39,257 nt of DNA. Origin: a virus. The translations under genes and the position numbers were made by a program. The stretch spans positions 1 to 39,257 of the IMG/VR virus record IMGVR_UViG_3300008105_000027; one strand, written 5' to 3'. A model generated the notes under the pieces. That model did no database searches. It saw only the letters and a list, made by a program, of their open reading frames with translations, and was not told the origin of the DNA. The stretch's first letter is position 1; every line of letters begins with the position of its first letter. This document shows positions 1-6,391 of the stretch, one piece after another.

Positions 1-34
1 CTCTCTACTAACATTTGGCTTAACAATATATTGA
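1..34 (+). CDS. 3' end of tail fibre gene (wraps from the other end)
   Basis: This is the second copy of the last eleven codons of the fibre gene that begins at 37818. The stop TGA is at 32-34, equivalent to 39186-39188. It is not a separate gene; it is listed so the first bases of the map are explained. Confidence 0.9.
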   Translation, partial: SLLTFGLTIY

Positions 35-103
35 GGATTAAATGGCAACTTCACCAAACTTTACTGCAACACCTAAAATCGCTTGGTCAGGAAACTTGAC
101 TAC
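1..103. repeat. Terminal direct repeat, left copy (circular-map overlap)
   Basis: Bases 1-103 are identical to 39155-39257. The repeat covers the last codons of the long fibre gene and the first 62 bases of the next gene. It therefore lies inside a gene pair and not at a natural genome end, which is what an assembly overlap of a circular or circularly permuted molecule looks like. A true short terminal repeat is less likely because it would split the fibre operon. Confidence 0.95.
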
Positions 104-446
104 AGGTACTAACACTTATGATGGTACGTCTGGTACTACTGTAGTATTTACTGCTGGATCATCTGGATCTTTCCTAAGATCATTAGAATTAGAGGCTGCT
201 GGTACAAACGTTGCAACAGTACTAAGGGTATTTATAAATAATGGATCGGCTGTAGGTACTGCGTCAAACAACGCCTTAGTAATGCAATACTCTTTGCCTG
301 CTACTACTGCCTCTGCTACTGTAGGAACTCCACATGTTACAGTCCCACTTAACTTGGCTATTCCAGCTAACTTTGTAGTGAGAGTTGTATTAGCTACATC
401 TGTATCTGCCGGATGGCAAATATCATCAGTACACGGAGATTATTAA
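42..446 (+). CDS. Small beta-rich tail-fibre-associated protein
   Basis: A 134-residue protein rich in Thr, Ser, Ala and Val with alternating hydrophobic residues, as expected for a beta-sandwich. No signal peptide or membrane segment is visible. It starts seven bases after the long fibre gene stops, with a GAGG ribosome site eight bases upstream, and is followed one base later by the glycine-rich adhesin. Position and composition suggest a structural subunit or distal domain of the host-recognition apparatus. I do not recognise a named family. Its 5' end is repeated at 39196-39257 because of the circular overlap. Confidence 0.75.
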   Translation: MATSPNFTATPKIAWSGNLTTGTNTYDGTSGTTVVFTAGSSGSFLRSLELEAAGTNVATVLRVFINNGSAVGTASNNALVMQYSLPATTASATVGTPHVTVPLNLAIPANFVVRVVLATSVSAGWQISSVHGDY

Positions 447-447
447 G

Positions 448-1416
448 ATGTACTTCATTAATGGTACCCCATCTATAGCTGATAAGATAAGGATAATCAA
501 ACCTGCGAGTGGTACGGCTGGTACTCAGAGTATGATACCAGTAACTATACCACAATGGGCTTCTGCTGTAATGATTATGGCTATTGGAGCTGGTGGGTCA
601 GGAGCTGGTGGTGGAACTGCAGCATTAGGCGCTGCTGTAGCTGGAGCTGGCGGTGGTGGTAGCGGTGCGGTAGCTAAATTATTTATACCTACAATTCTAT
701 TACCTGGTGTTATATACGTAACTGGAGGTATTGGTGGCGCTGCGGTAGCAGCTAACACTGCTGGTAATGCTGGTACATCATTATACGTATTGGCCTATCC
801 AGATACTTCGCTAACGGCTAACACTGTAATAATACGGGCCGATGGTGGTGGTGGCGGTGCCGTGGCTGGTACTGCGGGTACAGCAGGTGGTGTTGCTACA
901 GCTGCACAGACTATATACGGACAATCTGCTAACTTTGTTCTAGCTAACTCTGCAGCAGGTTATATTGCTGGTCAGGCAGGCGGTGCTGGAGCTTCGGGTG
1001 CTGTGGGTGGTTCTATAGCTATAGCTACTGCTGCTACATCGCCGTTATTTACAACTGCTGGAACAGCTGGTGGCGGAGTATCTGCTGCTAATGCTACCTT
1101 TGCTGGCGGAGCGATAACTGGTTCAGGATTATTATGGTCTCAGTATGCTGTGGCTGCAGCTCCTGCTGGAGCTAACGGATCTGGTGGAATGGATTTTACA
1201 GGATCGCTTTTTGGTAGAGCTACCAAAACGGCCTTGATTGGAACTGGTGGACTCGGTGGCGGAAGCGTTAGTGGGACATCTGTAACAGCTGGTAGCGGTG
1301 GTAATGGAGGACCTGGGTGTGGCGGCGGAGGTGGTGGAGGTGCCAATGGTACTACCGTTACAGGCGGTGCTGGTGGACGCGGCGGAGACGGATTAGTAAT
1401 ATTTGTATTTATTTAA
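448..1416 (+). CDS. Glycine-rich tail adhesin
   Basis: A 322-residue protein dominated by Gly, Ala, Thr and Ser, with many GG, GGG and GGGG runs. The densest is near the C-terminus, a stretch of eight glycines around residue 290, followed by a hydrophobic end (LVIFVFI). Phages use glycine-rich proteins of this kind, such as the T-even gp38-type adhesins, as receptor-binding tips built from polyglycine helices. Its place after the fibres and before the holin fits. The link to receptor binding is inference from composition and context. Long antisense frames here are only a by-product of the Gly/Ala-rich codons. Confidence 0.75.
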   Translation: MYFINGTPSIADKIRIIKPASGTAGTQSMIPVTIPQWASAVMIMAIGAGGSGAGGGTAALGAAVAGAGGGGSGAVAKLFIPTILLPGVIYVTGGIGGAAVAANTAGNAGTSLYVLAYPDTSLTANTVIIRADGGGGGAVAGTAGTAGGVATAAQTIYGQSANFVLANSAAGYIAGQAGGAGASGAVGGSIAIATAATSPLFTTAGTAGGGVSAANATFAGGAITGSGLLWSQYAVAAAPAGANGSGGMDFTGSLFGRATKTALIGTGGLGGGSVSGTSVTAGSGGNGGPGCGGGGGGGANGTTVTGGAGGRGGDGLVIFVFI

Positions 1417-1425
1417 AGGTTTAGT

Positions 1426-1866
1426 ATGTTAGCGGGATTAATATCGGGTGCTCTATCGCTTGCGGGATCTGGTGTAAAAGGATTCTTCGGAGTTAAAGAG
1501 CGTCAATTAGATACTGTACAAAGTGGGATATCAGCACTGAGTGATGCCAATTCATCTGCTGCACAGAAAGAAAGAGCTATAGCAGACATCATATCTTCAG
1601 AGATGCAGAGTGGGTATTGGTTAGCAGCTGTATGGCGTCCAATGATAATGGTTGTATTTGCTGGATTGCTTGTGGCTTACTTCTTTGGATATACTACACC
1701 AAACTTAATGATGCCAATGCCAGCTAACTCAGTAATAGGTGAAATATTTAATTTACTTACTATTGGACTAACTGGTTATATACCTGCGAGGACTGTAGAA
1801 AAGATCGCTACGCAAATAAACATTGGTAGAGTTCTATCTAAATTAATTGAAAAGAACGTCAACTAA
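1426..1866 (+). CDS. Holin, 3-TM GTA type
   Basis: A 146-residue protein with an amphipathic N-terminus, a strong hydrophobic segment near residues 70-88 (after the WRPMIMVV motif) and a second hydrophobic stretch around 103-120. The YWLAAVWRPMIM signature and overall layout resemble the three-TM holin family known from gene-transfer agents and proteobacterial phages. It would permeabilise the inner membrane and release the cytoplasmic lysozyme encoded at 14039. It is the last plus-strand late gene. Its stop overlaps the end of a leftward micro-gene, so there is no room for a terminator between them. Confidence 0.8.
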   Translation: MLAGLISGALSLAGSGVKGFFGVKERQLDTVQSGISALSDANSSAAQKERAIADIISSEMQSGYWLAAVWRPMIMVVFAGLLVAYFFGYTTPNLMMPMPANSVIGEIFNLLTIGLTGYIPARTVEKIATQINIGRVLSKLIEKNVN

Positions 1867-1934
1867 TCGTCGTTAAGTAGATTTAGTATTATTACCATAA
1901 ATATAAAGATTGATACTAACATTAATAGGTTCAT
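1863..1934 (-). CDS. Micro membrane peptide, 23 aa
   Basis: The peptide is MNLLMLVSIFIFMVIILNLL followed by Asn-Asp-Asp: one hydrophobic helix with an acidic end. It has a strong AAGGAGG ribosome site at -9, and its ATG overlaps the stop of the upstream DUF5664 gene (TAATG), a typical translational-coupling arrangement. It is the last gene of the leftward transcript. No function is assigned; it is one of several single-helix peptides in this phage. Confidence 0.6.
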   Translation of the reverse strand: MNLLMLVSIFIFMVIILNLLNDD

Positions 1935-2227
1935 TATACTGCCTCCTTATTAAGTTCGTCTTCTAATAAAGCTAGTGCTAGGACTAAGCTGCAGGCTGCG
2001 TGTGCTATATGGTTTAAGCCGGACTCATCATCCAATTTACCTACATGTAGATATTTGTACGTATGTCTTAACGATGCTTCAATAAAGTCTTTTGGATCTC
2101 CCTGCTTCCAGCATTGATCATCTCCATATTTACTTATACCAAACTCTCTAACTTTAGATATAGCTTTTAAGGCCTGATATGGAATCAGGCTTAATCTCTC
2201 TTTACCCTGTACATCTTTAACTGTCAT
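1934..2227 (-). CDS. DUF5664 / MazG-like dNTP pyrophosphohydrolase
   Basis: A 97-residue protein with the layout I associate with the DUF5664 (dATP/dGTP diphosphohydrolase N-terminal) family: an N-terminal GKERLSLIP, then EFGISKYGDDQCWKQ, then EASLRHTYKYL and a C-terminal acidic DDESGLNHIAHAA helix. The E/D and H residues of the last two motifs would bind the metal. Such all-alpha pyrophosphohydrolases cleave dNTPs to dNMP and PPi, either cleaning the nucleotide pool or supplying precursors. It is next to a dUTPase-fold gene, which supports a nucleotide-pool role. Substrate cannot be read from the sequence. Confidence 0.75.
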   Translation of the reverse strand: MTVKDVQGKERLSLIPYQALKAISKVREFGISKYGDDQCWKQGDPKDFIEASLRHTYKYLHVGKLDDESGLNHIAHAACSLVLALALLEDELNKEAV

Positions 2228-2229
2228 GA

Positions 2230-2601
2230 TTAACCTTCTATTTTAATTGTTGCAGTTTTTATTATATGTATGGTTCCTATTATATCACCTGGGTTTACTG
2301 AGAATGACGTATACTTATTATTTACTAACCCTAGTACAACCTCACCAGTAGACTCAGAGTCTAATATTGTTATCCCGTTTACCAATGATACGTTACTATT
2401 TAGTGATAAGAGTGGATCTATAGACAGTAAGCCTATATGACCTTCTGGAAGTGAGATTTTAATACCTGTTGGTATTACTACTGTTGTACCCATACCTATT
2501 AATACTGGTAGATTTATACCAGCTGTAACTACGATTTGAGAATCATCTGGTCGTATTATATGATCCATATGATTAGCTAATTTAGTTATTTTTACTTTCA
2601 T
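2230..2601 (-). CDS. Degenerate dUTPase-fold protein
   Basis: A 123-residue protein that follows the trimeric dUTPase pattern: AGINL in place of motif I AGxDL, then the VVIPTGIKISLPEGHIGLL strand core, then TILDSESTGEVVLGLVN in place of motif III. The phage's other dUTPase (17712) has PRSGLA in motif II and IDSDYRGE in motif III. Here motif II reads SIDPLLSL and the motif III catalytic Asp aligns with Glu. The C-terminal glycine-rich motif V arm is absent, as the protein ends after the motif IV region. It is probably not an active dUTPase. A structural or regulatory role is possible. GGAG ribosome site upstream. Confidence 0.75.
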   Translation of the reverse strand: MKVKITKLANHMDHIIRPDDSQIVVTAGINLPVLIGMGTTVVIPTGIKISLPEGHIGLLSIDPLLSLNSNVSLVNGITILDSESTGEVVLGLVNNKYTSFSVNPGDIIGTIHIIKTATIKIEG

Positions 2602-2780
2602 GTATTATACTCCTCTATATAACCTAATTTAATTAGCGACTTAACTACCAGCGCGTGTGATCCGCTGTGACTTAACATTAAGTAACTAAAATCGTTACTT
2701 GTAAACTGATTGATTACTTTGTATTCTTTTTTATTTATAGTGCGTACACTACCAACTTTATATACAAAAACCTTTGTCAT
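2598..2780 (-). CDS. Hypothetical protein, 60 aa
   Basis: A small basic protein (MTKVFVYKVGSVRTINKKEY at its start) with beta-strand-like alternation. Its stop overlaps the start of the dUTPase-like gene, and its ATG lies two bases after the stop of the 55-residue gene upstream, whose last codons provide an AAGGAG ribosome site. It is part of the leftward operon. No family recognised. Confidence 0.65.
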   Translation of the reverse strand: MTKVFVYKVGSVRTINKKEYKVINQFTSNDFSYLMLSHSGSHALVVKSLIKLGYIEEYNT

Positions 2781-2782
2781 GA

Positions 2783-2950
2783 TTACTCCTTGAAGCCTAG
2801 TCTACGAGCTTCCTCTACTACTGCCTCCTGTCCGTACTCTACTTCTAAGTTTACTACATAGTCTATTGTGCGCTTATCAACTAAGTAAGTAAACATTTTG
2901 TCATATGTTAGACGTGTAATAAAACGTTTCTGATTTGTAAAAACTGTCAT
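2783..2950 (-). CDS. Hypothetical protein, 55 aa
   Basis: A short frame starting MTVFTNQKRFITRLTYDKMF and ending with an acidic helix then RRLGFKE. A good AGGAG ribosome site lies 9-10 bases before the ATG. It fills the gap between the exonuclease and the 60-residue gene with almost no spare bases, as expected for a real gene in a tight operon. Function unknown; no membrane segment. Confidence 0.6.
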   Translation of the reverse strand: MTVFTNQKRFITRLTYDKMFTYLVDKRTIDYVVNLEVEYGQEAVVEEARRLGFKE

Positions 2951-2954
2951 GGCT

Positions 2955-3707
2955 TTACTCCTTTATATTAAAATATTTTGAGCATGATTTGCATAATAGG
3001 ATCTGCTTACGTCCCGTCTTGTTATAGTATGATCCACGTTTAATAACATCGTGTGATGAGCAGTGTGGGCATAGGTTTGGCGCATCTACTGCAAATAGAT
3101 TGCTGTTGATCTTTGTATCTACGTATGGTAATAATCTAATAAATACTTTCTCAAGAAGCTCTACGTCTACTTTATTGTATTCGGCCATCTTCTTAATTGC
3201 CTCGAGATCGCCATTAGCACATCGTACCCAATCCATAGCTTCCATCTTGTTTTTGACACCCTCACCTAACCAATACCCTATATGATCTAGTTTATTAGTA
3301 TTTAGTTTGAAATGTTTCTTAACTAATTTGTATGTATCTATAGACTGCACAGGTTTTAGTGGATCTAACCCGTTAAGTAATACCCTAGAGTTAAACATCT
3401 TAATATCATGCTTATCTCCATAATGAGCTACAGTGTAGTCAGCCTCGTTATATATCTTAGCGAAAGCTTTGATTACTTCACTATCGTCATAGGGATCTTT
3501 CTTAAGATTCTTAGGGAAGTCAGCTGTAGATATTACCTGTGCTTCGCCTTCTTCAAACCACTTGTATGCTATAGATATTATAGAGTGTGTCTTCTCTATA
3601 AAAGGTAGCGTACCCATAGGTCCATTATAGACATTAAAGAAGTATCCTCTATTAGGTAAATTCTCAATATCCCATATTAATATTTTAGGTTTATTAATTG
3701 TTGTCAT
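2955..3707 (-). CDS. DEDD 3'-5' exonuclease with C-terminal zinc ribbon
   Basis: A 250-residue protein. It begins TTINKPKILIWDIENLP (exo I Asp and Glu), continues with AHYGDKHDIKMF (exo II Asp) and NKVDVELLEKVF (exo III Asp), matching an RNase H-fold DnaQ/YprB-like nuclease. The last ~40 residues hold CPHC and CKSC pairs, a zinc ribbon that probably binds nucleic acid. The start chosen (ATG at 3707) has the ribosome site AAGGAGAACAACA immediately upstream; the longer frame to 3761 has none. It may proofread or trim DNA or RNA alongside the adjacent primase-helicase. Confidence 0.75.
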   Translation of the reverse strand: MTTINKPKILIWDIENLPNRGYFFNVYNGPMGTLPFIEKTHSIISIAYKWFEEGEAQVISTADFPKNLKKDPYDDSEVIKAFAKIYNEADYTVAHYGDKHDIKMFNSRVLLNGLDPLKPVQSIDTYKLVKKHFKLNTNKLDHIGYWLGEGVKNKMEAMDWVRCANGDLEAIKKMAEYNKVDVELLEKVFIRLLPYVDTKINSNLFAVDAPNLCPHCSSHDVIKRGSYYNKTGRKQILLCKSCSKYFNIKE

Positions 3708-3873
3708 TGTTGTTCTCCTTAGCATTATATCTATTGTACTTCTGTATTCTATAATTGTCAAGATTTATTATCTCAGCACCTAAATACTTCTTAGTTACTG
3801 GGTTTGTTTGTATTGTTGACAGCATAGATAGCTGCATCTTTAGTAAGTATTCCATAATCATAAACCAGTACAT
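3694..3873 (-). CDS. Hypothetical protein, 59 aa
   Basis: The frame opens MYWFMIMEYLLKMQLSMLST and ends in an Asn-rich tail. An AGGGAGG ribosome site precedes it, and its ATG overlaps the helicase stop (TAATG). Its 3' end overlaps the start of the exonuclease gene by 14 bases. The N-terminal half is hydrophobic and might be an amphipathic or membrane-touching helix. A promoter for the genes further left is embedded inside it. Function unknown. Confidence 0.55.
   Translation of the reverse strand: MYWFMIMEYLLKMQLSMLSTIQTNPVTKKYLGAEIINLDNYRIQKYNRYNAKENNNDNN
3733..3761 (-). promoter_or_regulatory. Sigma70-type promoter, leftward
   Basis: On the minus strand, TTGACA (3756-3761) is followed by exactly 17 bases and then TACAAT (3733-3738). 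This is 6/6 and 5/6 to consensus. It would drive the exonuclease and nucleotide-metabolism genes to its left. Sequence match only. Confidence 0.6.
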
Positions 3874-5528
3874 TAGAAACCTCCCTTACTTTCTACGGAA
3901 GCTTCTACAAGCTTACATCCGTTTGTTGTTTTAAACCCAATAGTTCTTCCTAAACTTCCCTGCCTACTCTTTATAACTTCCACCACGAATGTTCCTGGTA
4001 CATCATCGTAATAATCTGCTTCTATCTTCTCTCTAGGATTGTCTGGGTCTTTTACTTGTTTTACTGTTCCTGTAACTCTAGCTGATTCCTTATTCCACAC
4101 TTTTAATATAAGCGCTGCTGTGAATGATATATCTTTACTCTCACGTGCTTGATCTTGGAATGGGGTATCGCCAGAGGTAAGCTGTGATCCACCTACTATA
4201 ATATACTTAAACTCATTTGCTAGTTGTCTAAATTTCTCCACTATGTTCTTAACTTCTAAGTATCTTTCCTGCCTACCTCTGTTCGCCGGTACTAACTGTA
4301 GGTAATCTATGAATATAACCACTTTGCGCTTAAGCGCTGCTAAATATCTTATTGTCTCCTCAACTTCTTCCACACCTACGTCAGCATCTGTTATGAATAA
4401 CCTATCTTGTTGGATGTATTTATTTACTTCATCAACTTCTGGTAATTCATTATTCTGTATCTTTTGTTTATATACTAAGTCATCTTTATAACCTACTGGA
4501 TCAAAGGCTGTACCATTTAGGGTCTTTATCAACCTTAGTATAATCTCATCATTAGGCATCTCGTAAGATAGGTATATACATGCTGTATTAGTCTGTCTTA
4601 AAAGATTTGCCATCATGTTTATTTGGAATAGTGACTTACCGTGGTTGGTACGTCCTGGTATTACTACTAATCCGTGAGTCGGTAGCTTAATATACTTATC
4701 CATGCCTGGCCATCCTAGAGATAATCCTTCTTCGATATTCTCAAACATTGATTGTACATTATCGGTATCTATTATACCTCTAAGCATTGGCTTAGCTACA
4801 TTCTTACGTGTCTTGTATATCTCAGCTATTGTATCCAAAGATAAGTTATCTGCTAGATCTGTCTTTGGTGGTAAGCTACTCACATCTACTAAGTAGATAC
4901 TCTTACTTTTTAATACTCCGGCTAGTTTATTCATTGCGTCCTTACCGGCTGGATCGTTATCTGGCCATAGTACTATATCCCTATTATCGATTTTGGCCCA
5001 ATCCGCTAATAAGACTGCTGTCGCACCACCTTTCCAGCTAACAACGTCAGCCTTAGTGAATATTTTAGCGGCTGCATCAGCTGCTTTCTCACCCTCTACC
5101 ACTAGTACAGGGCGACCATCATCATGCAGGAACTCTGATCTGTACAAGAAAGGTCCCTTGGTATCTGATGTTACCCACCCCTCATCGGTAAGTATGAATG
5201 GGCGTATCCACTTATCATCTCCAGATCCACGTCTAGCTATCAACATTACGCATTTGTTATCTTTGTAATACTTATGGAATATAGTATCCTCTGATTCAAA
5301 GGGTACTTCCCCATCAGGTATTTCGATAGCGTCTGTAATCTGGACTTTTTCTATCTCATCCTTATCCATGACTATCCTCTCCTTTGTTTGTATGAATTCT
5401 TTATAGCCGCAGTGAAAGCACTTGTAGCTATATCCGGATTCAAATTCTATTACTGAGCATGTAGCTAGATGTTTCTTCTTTCTTGAAGATGCACATTTAG
5501 GACATTGCTGTAGGGTTTTATTCAACAT
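3873..5528 (-). CDS. Primase-helicase, T7 gp4-like
   Basis: A 551-residue replicative protein. Zinc finger: C9, C12, C37, C40. TOPRIM primase core: VLVVEGEKAA (E145) and LWPDNDPAG (D190, D192). RecA-like helicase: Walker A GRTNHGKS (292-299), Walker B VVIFIDYLQL, and a GGSQL motif III near the C-terminal third. It would unwind the fork 5'-3' as a hexamer and make primers for the phage polymerase. Length is close to T7 gp4 (566). It follows a 65-residue gene with an 11-base overlap and is translationally coupled to the next one. High confidence in family. Confidence 0.95.
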   Translation of the reverse strand: MLNKTLQQCPKCASSRKKKHLATCSVIEFESGYSYKCFHCGYKEFIQTKERIVMDKDEIEKVQITDAIEIPDGEVPFESEDTIFHKYYKDNKCVMLIARRGSGDDKWIRPFILTDEGWVTSDTKGPFLYRSEFLHDDGRPVLVVEGEKAADAAAKIFTKADVVSWKGGATAVLLADWAKIDNRDIVLWPDNDPAGKDAMNKLAGVLKSKSIYLVDVSSLPPKTDLADNLSLDTIAEIYKTRKNVAKPMLRGIIDTDNVQSMFENIEEGLSLGWPGMDKYIKLPTHGLVVIPGRTNHGKSLFQINMMANLLRQTNTACIYLSYEMPNDEIILRLIKTLNGTAFDPVGYKDDLVYKQKIQNNELPEVDEVNKYIQQDRLFITDADVGVEEVEETIRYLAALKRKVVIFIDYLQLVPANRGRQERYLEVKNIVEKFRQLANEFKYIIVGGSQLTSGDTPFQDQARESKDISFTAALILKVWNKESARVTGTVKQVKDPDNPREKIEADYYDDVPGTFVVEVIKSRQGSLGRTIGFKTTNGCKLVEASVESKGGF

Positions 5529-5715
5529 AAATTTTACCAGCTAACTTACGTGCTCTTATAGATAGTACTTTAGATCTTTCCATCAATAGTTCTACATCTA
5601 TGATTGCACTTGGGTTATCCTCATTTATAGCTCTAGATGCTCGTATTGCATCATCGACTGTTGTTTTCAACTCTGAGAGTAAAGTCTCTAGTGAGTATTG
5701 TTTAACTGTTTTCAT
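5518..5715 (-). CDS. Hypothetical protein, 65 aa
   Basis: A small helical protein (MKTVKQYSLETLLSELKTTV at the start) with a basic C-terminus and no cysteine or membrane segment. Its ATG overlaps the SpeD-like gene's stop (four bases) and its end overlaps the helicase start, so all three are probably co-translated. It could be a small partner of the primase-helicase, but that is only inferred from position. Confidence 0.65.
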   Translation of the reverse strand: MKTVKQYSLETLLSELKTTVDDAIRASRAINEDNPSAIIDVELLMERSKVLSIRARKLAGKIYVE

Positions 5716-6098
5716 TTTATTCTAACTGTACGATTCTCTATCTCGCCAGTTTCCCTATCAATTATTATTGCTTCGGCTATTAGGCTTCCCATATAATCGT
5801 ATATGTGTTCGAATACAATGTCAATATCAAAATCTCTGCAGCTATATACGTCCATCATTAGTAAGTTTTCCTTATCCCATATATGATATGCTATATGTGA
5901 CGTAGCTAGGTTTACAGATCCGGTTAATCCTTCGTTTCCTTCCTCGGATACATATACTGATCTGGCTGGAGTTACTTGTACCATTCCTATTTTCTCTATA
6001 AGGGATACCATGAATGTATTTCCTTGTGATTCAGATGTTATAGGTAAGGTTACTTTAGCCTTTATTACTAAGTGTTTGTGTATTGGTTTGAATGCCAT
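5712..6098 (-). CDS. SpeD-like S-adenosylmethionine decarboxylase proenzyme homologue
   Basis: A 128-residue protein matching prokaryotic AdoMet decarboxylase in length and motif spacing. The stretch GLTGSVNLATSHIAYHIW, then MMDVYSC, corresponds to GVSGVVV..ESHxxxHTWPE..DxFTC. The pyruvoyl-forming Ser is S67, the proton-donor His is H72 (+5), and the catalytic Cys is C87 (+20): the family spacing exactly. T59 replaces the usual Ser. The Glu normally before the cleavage-site Ser is Thr66. Family members make decarboxylated AdoMet for spermidine, and some phage homologues decarboxylate amino acids instead. GGAGG ribosome site. Substrate unknown; the changed cleavage site could slow processing. 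Confidence 0.85.
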   Translation of the reverse strand: MAFKPIHKHLVIKAKVTLPITSESQGNTFMVSLIEKIGMVQVTPARSVYVSEEGNEGLTGSVNLATSHIAYHIWDKENLLMMDVYSCRDFDIDIVFEHIYDYMGSLIAEAIIIDRETGEIENRTVRIK

Positions 6099-6107
6099 GT
6101 TGTCCTC

Positions 6108-6332
6108 CTATTTATTAATTTTAGATACCATGTTATTAAAGATAGCGTCAACTTTCTCTAACTGAGATAAGCTAGTGTGTTCGTTATGTACTATGTTTAA
6201 ATGATATTTTATAAAACTTTTTAATGCTTTATTTTTTGGAGAAAAATCTTCTAGGGTATTTACGTTTTTATAAATAGAGCCTAAGATGGTTTTGATTCTG
6301 TTCTCGCTAGGTGTTTCTATTATATTTTTCAT
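6108..6332 (-). CDS. Hypothetical protein, 74 aa
   Basis: A helical, Asn- and Lys-rich protein beginning MKNIIETPSENRIKTILG. It is the first gene after the DNA polymerase gene in the leftward direction, and a consensus-like promoter (6358-6386) lies directly upstream. Its initiation region AGGAGAACAACAATG is identical to that of the exonuclease gene. No family recognised. Confidence 0.65.
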   Translation of the reverse strand: MKNIIETPSENRIKTILGSIYKNVNTLEDFSPKNKALKSFIKYHLNIVHNEHTSLSQLEKVDAIFNNMVSKINK

Positions 6333-6357
6333 TGTTGTTCTCCTGGGTTATGATTTA

Positions 6358-6386
6358 AGGATACTACGCAATAAAACCGGTGTCAA
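6358..6386 (-). promoter_or_regulatory. Sigma70-type promoter, leftward
   Basis: On the minus strand, TTGACA (6381-6386) is 17 bases from TATCCT (6358-6363). It lies in the short gap between the DNA polymerase stop and the 74-residue gene, so it would drive the SpeD-like, primase-helicase and downstream genes. Match to consensus only. Confidence 0.6.
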
Positions 6387-6391
6387 CATAT

